From NCBI GenBank assembly GCA_964036045.1, contig OZ038384.1, forward strand, positions 98,319,600 through 98,383,599: DNA of 64,000 nt, written 5' to 3'. Of this stretch, positions 52,741 to 60,882 are shown piece by piece (within the stretch, counting starts at the first letter, position 1; every line of letters starts with the position of its first letter). Position numbers and translations under genes: made by a program. The notes under the pieces are model-generated. The model saw only the letters and a program-made list of their open reading frames with translations. It did no database searches and was not told the DNA's origin. Source of the DNA: Eutreptiella sp. 'Long Island Sound 2002' (Eukaryota > Euglenozoa > Euglenophyceae > Eutreptiales > Eutreptiaceae).

Positions 52741-52939
52741 GGGTGTGTTTCTATGGGGGCCATTCAACGGGGTACAAGTTGGGCAACCATCCCAAAAACA
52801 TTGAACCGTGCGCGCACCGTGCACGCACCGTGCGCGCACCGTGCGCGCACCGTGCGACAACGCCCCCTATATATGGATCCAGGCCCGGTATGGGCTGGTG
52901 TTGCAAATTGCCCGCCTCTTCAACCCGTGAGGTCTGACG

Positions 52940-53640
52940 ACTGTCGTCGTTGTCTCTGCCTGCCCGGTGCAGTGGGTGTCCCTGACGGCTTGGCCGCTGG
53001 GTGCTCATTTGGGTTTGTACTTTTGGGCCGCGTCGGTCCGCGCTCCGCTGGAGCTGAAGGCCGGGTGCTGGGACTGGCCGCCTTTTACCGTTAGTGAGAC
53101 TCAGCGGCAGTCGTGCTCGCCTGTATCTGCCCTCTGCAGAGGTTGACTCCGGCGGCGTGGCCGCTGGGTGCGCCTGTTGTGTTGTCTTTTTACATGGTTG
53201 GCGGCACGGCCGCTGGGTGCTTTATTTATTCACCTTTTTGGGCCAGCATCACTCCGCAGCCGGCTGGGGCTGACGGCCGGTTGGTGCGATTAGCCCGCCT
53301 CTTTGTCCGCAGGGCAAGGCGACCGTCGTGATCGCCTGTATCTGGCCGCTGTGGAGGCTGTCCGGGGCGGCATGGCCGCCGGAGGAGTCCGCCGGGCTTA
53401 GGTTGTGGACCCTGTGGTGGATACCTGGACATGGCGGAGACCTTTTTGGGCCGACCTCACTCCGCGTCCGGCTGGGGCTGACGGCCGGTTGGTGCAATTT
53501 ACCCGCCTTATCTGTTCGTGGGGCACGAAGACCGTCGTGACCACCTGTGTCTGTCCACTGTGGTGACTGTCCGGGCGGCGCGGCCGCTGGAAGGGTCCGC
53601 CGGGGGTGGCGTTGCTGATTTGGGCCCGGTGCAAGACACG
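52940..53640 (+). repeat. ~200-bp tandem repeat, about 3.5 units
   Basis: Each unit has CCGTCGTGA(T/C)C..CTGT, TGGCCGCTGG, TTTTGGGCC, TCCGCxxCxGGCTGGGGCTG, ACGGCCGGTTGGTGC and CCGCCT. Unit starts near 52,940, 53,112, 53,325 and 53,530. Open in several frames but without coding signs. Confidence 0.85.
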
Positions 53641-53649
53641 AATCCTGAC

Positions 53650-53757
53650 CTCCCTCCACTTCAGCCTCTGGCCTCTGCCATTGAGCGCGGCGCCGTGTCT
53701 CGGGAAGATGCGGGTCAGCAGTGCACGGTGGCGGGTCCCCTGGTTGTCGTGGGAGGG
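53650..53757 (+). repeat. 3' copy of a segment of the YR ORF
   Basis: 108 bp nearly identical to 48,912-49,020 in the YR linker, including the frame (LASAIERGAVSREDAGQ). Lies just before B1. Confidence 0.9.
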
Positions 53758-53880
53758 GGGGGGGGTTGCTTCTGTTGCTTTGCCTTTTGCTTGATTACTA
53801 CCTCAGTTCACATTCCTCTGGGGCTGGGATCCGGATGTGGGACCTGTGGTGTGGGAACTGGGTACAGCGGAGAATGAATA

Positions 53881-53922
53881 CCCAAGTCCTGTGCAGTTTT
53901 CTTGTGCTCTGCTTGTGCAAAC
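53881..53922 (+). repeat. split direct repeat B1
   Basis: 42 bp from CCCAAGTCCTG to GTGCAAAC, identical to B2, directly abutting A2. Confidence 0.95.
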
Positions 53923-53987
53923 ACTAGTTGTGCCTCGTCTCAACTTTTGTTTGCGTCTCCAATGTTTAGGCAGTTTTCCTGTCTTTG
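53923..53987 (+). repeat. split direct repeat A2
   Basis: 65 bp identical to A1. B1-A2 together form the circle-junction sequence expected for PAT/Ngaro elements. Confidence 0.95.
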
Positions 53988-54225
53988 CCCGCCCACCCAC
54001 CCACTGACCGGCTGACCCCCTGACAGCACCTGCCCTTTCCTGTCCCTTTTAAAACCGATTCCCTCGGGTAGAGTGGGGGATCTAACCGTGCTGCAGCGTG
54101 TGGACCAGGGTATAGGGTCAGGGTCCGTATCAGAGTGGGGTCCCGCATCCAGCGGAGTGGTCCGCAGCGCACCCGTCCATACAACCGCCGGTATTCCGGC
54201 CTTGGTGATACTTCAGTACTGCCAT

Positions 54226-54267
54226 CCCAAGTCCTGTGCAGTTTTCTTGTGCTCTGCTTGTGCAAAC
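54226..54267 (+). repeat. split direct repeat B2, right end of element 2
   Basis: 42 bp identical to B1. The next base (54,268) returns to the gag reading frame of element 4. Confidence 0.95.
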
Positions 54268-55264
54268 TTGTGGTGTCCGAGGAGGCGCTTGACGAATTGG
54301 ATTCATCCGACGAATCGGTCTCCACCGGCTTGGCCTTTTTTCGACTCTCCTGCCTCCGACGCTTTTGCTCCTTCTTGGCTCGCTTTTTCGCCTTTGCCTT
54401 TGCCTTTTTCTTCTTTTCCTGCTCTCGCTGCTTCTTGTTCTTGGCTTCATCCTTTAGGAGGCGCCTGCCGTTCTGGTCCAGATCCATGATGACATCCCAG
54501 ATCTCTTGTGCGATCACACCCATGGGCACCTCTTCTGCACTGCCTTCTGCCATGGTTTCCACCATTTTTGACAGCCTGCGTACCCACTTTGGGGCCCCCT
54601 TTCGTTTCCAGACTCCGCGCAAGTTGTCCCTGTTTAGACCCAAAGGTTCCTCCTGCAGGGAGAGCAACTCCATACCGGCCGTCGTTCCATCCTCATCCAT
54701 CGGCACACCCGTCCTTCCAGCCATGTCCTGGGGCGGGGTCGCCCCGGCTCCTTCATTTCCGCCAGCTCCGATGACTTGCTTCTCAGGCGTCCTGCCACTG
54801 GAGTCCATGATCTCGGCGGTCCCCGCCTGCGTCGCACCCTGGGCTACTGGACTGCCTCCTCCTGCGTCGGGGTTCTCCACCTTCTGGCGCTTGCCTGACA
54901 GCAGTTTCATGTAGGCCACCCTGTACTGGTCTAGCCGCTTGACCCAGATCTCAGGCTTGTCCCTCTCCAAATCACCAGGCATGAACACCAAGTCTGGTAC
55001 CTTCAATAGTGTCCCTGTGTAGAGCTCGTACGCCGCCAGCAGGTTCGACTGCTCCCGGACATTATGCACTATAGGCACCACCTGTTGGATCGCATGCTGG
55101 ATTTGAGCCACCCAACTGTGGCTCTGATTTATCCTGTTCCACTCCGCATTGGCCAGGTCCAACACCTGCTTCTTGCCTACATGGTCTGACCATTTTTCCG
55201 AGTGTTCGGTGGAAAATTTGATCAGGGCGTCCAATCCATGCGGAGCACCCTCCATCCCGATCAT
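54268..55264 (-). pseudogene. gag: YR retrotransposon 4 Gag, interrupted by element 2
   Basis: Minus-strand ATG at 55,264 (MIGMEGAPHGLD). About 330 codons of charged helical sequence (WNRINQSHSWVAQIQHAIQQ), a Glu/Gln/Gly-rich middle, a Lys-rich stretch (EQEKKKKAKAKAKKRAKKEQ) and a Ser/Asp run that stops at the insertion point. The reading frame continues without shift at 47,002 on the other side of element 2. Before the insertion this Gag would have ended in the knuckle at about 46,760. Confidence 0.8.
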
Positions 55265-55812
55265 GAAAATCGACTAAGTGTGAACAAAAATTCATATGCA
55301 TGCTGCATAAATGCACCGACAGTGGCAGATCCAGGGAATGCATTAAACTTCAGTTTCAACGGAAACAACAGCTCAGGCCAACTTGCCTCCGGTGTGCGTG
55401 GGCATTCAGGCCCAGTGAGTATGTACAGCATAGATTGGGTAACCTACAGCTTCATGCGGGCGAGGCATGTCTCCATGCACGGGACACTACGGGGGGGGGG
55501 GGGGGCAATTCGTAGCTGCTGCCAACGTTATGCAGTGGTGTAGGCTGCCACAGCTTTTTCAAGCCCACCATTCAAGATCAGAGAGGTTGTTGCTGGGGAC
55601 GATGTCGTGTAGGGGACAGGCCAGGGCATGGTTCTTGGGAGGAGTGTCAAAAAACACATCCTGAGGCGGCAATATCGGCTTTGCCATCTAGTCCATTATC
55701 TAAAGTTTATGCAGTAAACTTGAGTTTAAATTGGGCAAGGGGGTGGGAGGAGGGCACCTTGTGAACACTCGCCTAGTGTTTGTTTGTTTTGTGGTGTGCC
55801 GTCGTCCTGACC
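55265..55812. other. divergent leader region between elements 4 and 3
   Basis: Gag genes on the two strands point away from each other. Two direct copies of ATGCAxTAAACTTxAGTTT lie at 55,337-55,359 and 55,708-55,730, and a G run at 55,490-55,505. No ORF. Confidence 0.5.
55706..55730 (+). promoter_or_regulatory. palindromic motif upstream of gag 3
   Basis: GTTTA-TGCAG-TAAAC then TTGAGTTTAAA, about 83 bp before the gag ATG; counterpart of 38,639-38,663. Confidence 0.5.
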
Positions 55813-56829
55813 ATGCCTGAGTCTGAGAACCAGCCAATCAGCTTTGAGGATTACATTGAGCAGGGCCAGCATAAACTGCCCACGCAGCTGCTAAACGCGT
55901 CTACGCTTCAGCAAGACACGGACAGACTCGTGACGGCGGCAAAGACAGCCGGAGTCGATACCGTTGAACTGGCAGATCGGCTGAGACAGAAGTATGGACT
56001 GAAGGGATCCATGGAGGGCATCTACGAGCAAGTCGTGGCCTTCGGGACCCTCCACAAGCGGACCTTCAACTGGAACGACTGCACATTCTACATGTCAGCA
56101 CAGCATGCCCAAGTGATCGCAGGGAACGGGACCCCGGAGAAGAACCCCGCGGACGTGGTGTCAATTGGGGGAAGCTCCAGTGCCAGCGGGTCGCCAAACG
56201 ACAAAGGGGTGCACGCGGACATCGAGAAAATGCGCCAAGAAATGGAGGACATGAAGCTCGTGATGGAGCAACAACTAAAAACGATACAAGAGCTCCGAGC
56301 GTCCAAGGCAGTGCCGCAGCTGCGGCAGGTGATTTTCGTACTGGAGGCGGGACACGAGATGGAGGCCAACGAAGCGAAACCTGCCTGGGCGAGAGCGATG
56401 GCAGGGGCGATGGCAGGCTGGGCGGCGGAGAATCTGCAAAGCATGCTGGAGTCTGAGTACGAGGCAGGCATGAAGGCCCTGTCCGAAGTGTGGTCCCACC
56501 TGCTGTTCGAGGTTGAAAAGGAAGAAGTCAAGGCGCAGCTCGAGGCTCGAGCCGCAGACGGAGCAAACGAGACCACGGGCTCGGAGAAGGCGAATCTCAA
56601 GGAGGAGGGAGCGAAGACGAGGCCAAAGACGGGAAAATTGGCTCCGCAGCACGTGCAGGACAGACGGAGGGAGCGAGTGAAGGACCGCTTCACCAACATG
56701 GGAACATCCGAGGAGACGTACGAGTCCAAAGGCGGCAAGGTGCTCAAAACAGGGAAGCCCCCGCGATATCCCTGCGACGTGTGCCGAGTCAAGCACTGGT
56801 GGTTCCAGTGCCCAGTCGAGAGCGACTGA
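55813..56829 (+). CDS. gag: YR retrotransposon 3 Gag
   Basis: ATG at 55,813 (context GACCATGCC; MPESENQPISFEDY), TGA at 56,827-56,829, 338 aa. Helical N-terminal half, a coiled coil (HADIEKMRQEMEDMKLVMEQ), a Lys/Arg-rich segment, and a C-terminal short knuckle CDVCRVKHWWFQC (CX2CX3HX4C). Frame intact. The YR follows in a different frame (-1), with a G run at about 56,877 in the overlap zone. Confidence 0.88.
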   Translation: MPESENQPISFEDYIEQGQHKLPTQLLNASTLQQDTDRLVTAAKTAGVDTVELADRLRQKYGLKGSMEGIYEQVVAFGTLHKRTFNWNDCTFYMSAQHAQVIAGNGTPEKNPADVVSIGGSSSASGSPNDKGVHADIEKMRQEMEDMKLVMEQQLKTIQELRASKAVPQLRQVIFVLEAGHEMEANEAKPAWARAMAGAMAGWAAENLQSMLESEYEAGMKALSEVWSHLLFEVEKEEVKAQLEARAADGANETTGSEKANLKEEGAKTRPKTGKLAPQHVQDRRRERVKDRFTNMGTSEETYESKGGKVLKTGKPPRYPCDVCRVKHWWFQCPVESD

Positions 56830-58199
56830 ATGGAAGGGGGCCCCCGTCGCCTCGGGGCCAACGGGGCGGCGGCCGTGGGGGGGCAGCAAGTGCCCGTGGA
56901 GGGGACAGTTGGGGGTCGGCCCTCAAGAAGATGGAGCGACTACGCACGCAAGACGCTCTGCACAGTTGGCAGACGTTTGTCCTGCTGGGATGGGAAGAAT
57001 CGTCATTGGGGACATACCAGTGTCACCTGCGCAGGCTGGCGGCGGTCGAGCGGCGGTTCCCACGTGATGCCAAGGAGCGGGTCCTGGAGCAGACCATATT
57101 GGAGTGCGCCCGATTGGGGAAGTCGGAGAGCACAATCAAGGGGATCATCAGCGCGGCCATTATGGCGACAGAAGTGCGGCTGGTTGACGCGTGCATCCCG
57201 GCCACCATCTGGAGATCCGTCAAGGCGGCGAAGAAGACAAGGAACGCTGCAAAAGAGCGTATCTGGGGATCCCCGATCATGCTGCTACACATGGCGGCAA
57301 GGACCAGCAGCCTGGAGGACTGGGCAGTGGTCGGGCTGGCCATCGTCTCGTTCCAGCTCTTCCTGCGCGTCGGAGAGGCAGTCAGCCTACAACCTTGGGC
57401 GGTCGTGGATGACGCGGTGCGGTTCTTCGACTCCAAGACGAGGCAGGACTGGCAACAGAGGTACCTCACGGCGCTTACAAGAGAGTGGCTGCAGTGGCTC
57501 CAGCGCCACTTCCCAGAGCCGGCGGCGGAAGGAAGACGACCGTGGACGACACAGCAGCTGGAGAAGGGCATGCAACGCCTCCTCGTCGGATCCCAGTTTG
57601 AGGGTGCCCGCTGGCACGCGTGGCGCAGAGCCGGGGCTCGGGCTATGTGGACGGCTGGGGCAACAATTCGGCAGATCGCCGTGTGGGGCCGCTGGGCGCG
57701 TGACTCCACCGCGCGGTGGTACGCGCATCCGACCGAAACGCAGCCCGTGCAAGCGGAGGATTTCTGGCCGCGGCCCTCCCGAGAGGGAGCTGGAGGCAGG
57801 TGGCGCAGCCGCACGATGTCCCTACGACTCGAGCAGCTCTGGCCGTCTGGGATACGACAGCAGTGGAAGCACAGAAAGGAGCATGTGGCCTTTCGGCCCT
57901 CAAGGACCATGCCCGGGGCCGACAGGCACGCTGGGAATTCGGCGGCGGCCCAGGGCGGGGAGCAAGCTGCGACCGAAGGGACAGCTCGCCAAGCACAGGT
58001 GGTGGTGACGGATGGTGTCGCCGACACAACAGCAAAATGGTCACGCGACACTACGTTTTTGGGTTCAGCAATGTCCACGACTGTGCACTGTTGTCTCGTC
58101 TGCTGCGTGGATGGCAGTGAGGGGAGGTTGAAGGAAGTGCATGGGGTTTGGTGGGGCGAAGCAGCAAGTGCCAAGCCCATGGGGGGAAAAACAATTTAA
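56830..58199 (+). CDS. YR retrotransposon 3 tyrosine recombinase
   Basis: The YR frame is open through the end of gag and to TAA at 58,197-58,199; the first ATG in frame is 56,931 (422 aa). Core-binding domain (ESSLGTYQCHLRRLAAVERR) is followed by the catalytic domain: Arg in FLRVGEAVSL, His and Arg in RWHAWRRAGAR (57,615 and 57,624), Tyr in ARWYAHP (57,720). So R-H-R-Y is complete, and this is the best-preserved YR in the window. The C-terminal 140 residues are low-complexity. No RT follows within 800 bp, so the element is truncated or RT was lost. Start mode (frameshift from gag or internal ATG) is uncertain. Confidence 0.85.
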
Positions 58200-59040
58200 A
58201 CATCCCATCGGATGGGAGACCAGTAAGTTGGATGCCATCCGTGAAGCACACAGTTGGACGTATTGGGGACCCCGTGAATTGTACTGTGCAGGTCTCCCCT
58301 TGGGGACGGGTACAGAGACGTTTGCCACCCGTGCCCCTAGGTGATGGGACACGTTTTCATTTGAGGAGGAGGCGGCGGACGATGTCGGATTCCATGGCCA
58401 GGTGGTGTTCTCTCTGAGACCAGGCATTCGTCAACCAGTGGTCTGATGGTGCCTCCAACCGCAATGCCTCGTTCTCCACATGGTGTCAGACGCTCGTAGA
58501 AATCGAGCGGGAGAGGAGGGACTGTTTCTCGCTTCCTGCCTCCGTGTAGCTCTGGTGGCACCAGTCCCGCATTGTGCGGTCATAGTCCCCCAAAAAAATT
58601 CGAGAGACTTTGCGGAAAGAAGCCAGATATGCCTCTTCCACTGCTTGGCCAGCCATGCGCAGCCACTGATTGTGCGCACGCATGTAGTATGTTACCATGG
58701 TTGCCTCGTTGAGGTATTTCTGGTGGGCCATCGCTACATGGTGCGGTGCGGCCCCACCGACGGTCCGCACCTGGCATAGACCTGGAACAATTGCTCATGG
58801 AGGAAGAGCACGGGGAGGTACGAGTGGGCATAGGAGTGGAGCTGCAGGAGGGGGTGTGCCAATTGCGTCTTCAGGGCCACAGAGGCCTGGGCCACAGAGT
58901 GCCGAAACCAGAAACAGAGGGCGAGCATTCACAGCCAGTGCTACCAATTTTGATCGTTTGTGCTTAAGCATGCTCCAACAATGACACGTTTTCCCTTTGT
59001 CATGCTCCTGGCTATAATCTTATTTTCCAGAGTATGTTGA
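58200..59040 (-). pseudogene. minus-strand coding-like fragments, unknown family
   Basis: From about 58,930 to 58,340 the minus strand reads protein-like sequence in changing frames: YLPVLFLHEQLFQVYARCGP, then HHVAMAHQKYLNEATMVTYY and QWLRMAGQAVEEAYLASFRK, then ERLTPCGERGIAVGG. Frame breaks occur near 58,735 and 58,490. Probably a decayed mobile-element gene between YR elements 3 and 5; no domain recognised. Confidence 0.35.
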
Positions 59041-60021
59041 ATGCCTATCCCCCCCCCCCCCCTGGCAAAGGCAAACAATCAGATACCGAGGCCTTGTGCC
59101 AACCCCCCCACCCCGTGTCCAACGAACAATCACGTCTTTAAAACATGCGGTCTGAACAAGAGTGTTCATTGGGCACACTGTTCCGAGTGCGAGGCATTGG
59201 CAGAGAAAATGTCCATCATACCAGCGATCGTGGTACGAGCGGACTGGATGTTCGCTCAGTCACTGGAGAGACTCAAGATATCGGGAAACCCGAGAAACAT
59301 CCGATGGGCTGAGGGAGACATCATCTGCAGGATCGCCAAGCGGAAGGACACGTGGGAGTGGAGAGAGCTCAAGTGCTTGGGCTTGGCTGTCCTGTCGCTC
59401 ACGAACGTGCTACGCATCGGAGAAGCCTGGACAGTCTCATCCCCTAGAGATGGCAAACTCTGCTTCATGGGAGAGAAGTCGCAGAGTGGTGACCATGACC
59501 AAGACCTTGGGCCCTGGCCGTCGCGGTGGATGCGGTTCATCAAGGAAGAACTTCACAACCGTGGGGTGGCCGAAGACCGCCCACATGGCTATCAGTCGCC
59601 TGCGGACTTGGAAGAAGTGTGGGTGGCACTCGTGGCAGGATTAGAGCTCGCACACTACAGGTGGCACTGTCTGTGGAGAGGCGGGGCGACATAGTTATGG
59701 GCATCGGGTGCACGCAATCAAATCGTCATGCTCGCAGGTGGATGGGAATCACCGTCAGTGGCGAGAAATTACGCGAAGCCGAAGCACGCATGGAAATTCG
59801 TGGAGAGGGGAGAGCAGCCGGTGCCAGTATGTGCAGACAATGGGTATCGCCTCATGTATGGGCACTGGTCCTCCAAACCGTGGTGGCCAGCGTGGTTGCG
59901 AAAACAGCTCAGAGAACTGGCGGCAGAGGCACGGACAGATGGCGACGCTTTGGGACCGATTGGACGGGCCGCCCGAAAAAGGCAAAGGACCCGATCAGCA
60001 GGGCCGCCAGGGGCTGAGTAG
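59041..60021 (+). pseudogene. YR retrotransposon 5 tyrosine recombinase, in-frame TAG
   Basis: One frame from 59,041 to a TAG at 60,019-60,021, interrupted by TAG at 59,692-59,694. Catalytic Arg in VLRIGEAW; the His box reads RWHCLWRGGAT, where the Arg of HxxR is Trp with Arg one residue on; Tyr in ARNYAKP beyond the internal stop. The internal TAG lies between His and Tyr, so this copy cannot make a whole enzyme without readthrough. The N-terminal half of the core-binding domain is missing. Upstream, a C run at 59,049-59,061. Confidence 0.8.
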
Positions 60022-60882
60022 ACGACAATGGGCGCATAGCTGCCACATGGGGAAGATCGCGGAGTTGGGAGAGGAGCTGGACATGGACCTGGTCCGGGTG
60101 CATGACGAGGTATGCGACCAGGTGCACAAGAAGGAGAGAACCAGGATGTCTGAGGCGGTGAGCCAGCTGCTACTGGGAATTTGCGATGCAGCAGGTGATG
60201 GTGACGCAGAAACCATCCCGGTGGTTGAGGGCTGCTTGTCCGAGTTGGCCGAAAATGGCATTGACCCAGAGGATGAGGAGAGCTACAACAGTGACGAGGA
60301 GGACCATGGGGAGGTGGACCCGGCGGTAGCAGCCACAGGGCTGGGACAAGTTGGAAATGTACCAATACAGGACACGTTGTGGTCACGTTGTATTCCGGAG
60401 GACCTGCGGAGCCGGTACAAGAATTGGAGAAAGGAGACAAGCGGCGTGGGGTCGTCGGACGGGGTGGGGGTGCGCGAGATGCTGGACACTTTGGTGCGGG
60501 ATGGAGCGCCCAGCAAACACACGAACGTACAGGAAGCCAGCGGCAAGGCCCAAGTCCGACCTAAGAGTAGTGAGAAGTGTGCGTTCATCTTGAATTGCGT
60601 GAAGCAAAACACATGCGATGGCCGTAGGGCGCTGGGGTTTCAGCTGCCCAGATTGAGCACCTTCGTGACTCCATTTTGTTGGGGGGGAGGCAAAAGCTGT
60701 ATATGGCAAAACTGGACCGGTCCAACTATTTTTGGAGTCTGCGCCTGCCGCGGTCGTGGGTTGGTGAGTTCATTGTTTGCATGGGTGATGCCCAGTATGG
60801 TTGGCAATCCCTGCCACTCGGGTGGAAGTATTTGCCCGTCCTGTGTCACAACTTGGTGTACAGTGTGGTCCGGACCTCGGCT
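60022..60882 (+). pseudogene. YR retrotransposon 5 reverse transcriptase, truncated
   Basis: Follows the YR in the next frame. The N-terminal region has DPAVAATGLGQVGNVP, matching DPGVAANGLGEAGCVP before RT 1. The RT fingers/palm follow (KCAFILNCVKQN; then after a frame change at the G run 60,680-60,687: YMAKLDRSNYFWSLRL and LPLGWKYLPVLCH). The frame then enters the foldback repeat at about 60,883. The YLDD box, thumb and RNase H are absent. Confidence 0.8.

Larger units (their letters stand above)
47003..54267 (+). mobile_element. YR retrotransposon 2, full length with split direct repeats
   Basis: A1 47,003-47,067; B1 53,881-53,922; A2 53,923-53,987; B2 54,226-54,267. A1 and A2 are identical over 65 bp and B1 and B2 over 42 bp as read. 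This A1-body-B1A2-B2 layout defines PAT/Ngaro-type YR retrotransposons. The element starts ACTAGTTGTG and ends GTGCAAAC. Flanks (left ...GTCAGAAC, right TTGTGGTG...) belong to the gag of element 4, and AAC is shared at the left flank, the B1/A2 junction and the right end. Inside: gag, YR, RT-RNase H, a basic ORF, a Tudor-like ORF, then tandem repeats. 7265 bp. Several frame breaks make this copy unlikely to be autonomous. Confidence 0.92.
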
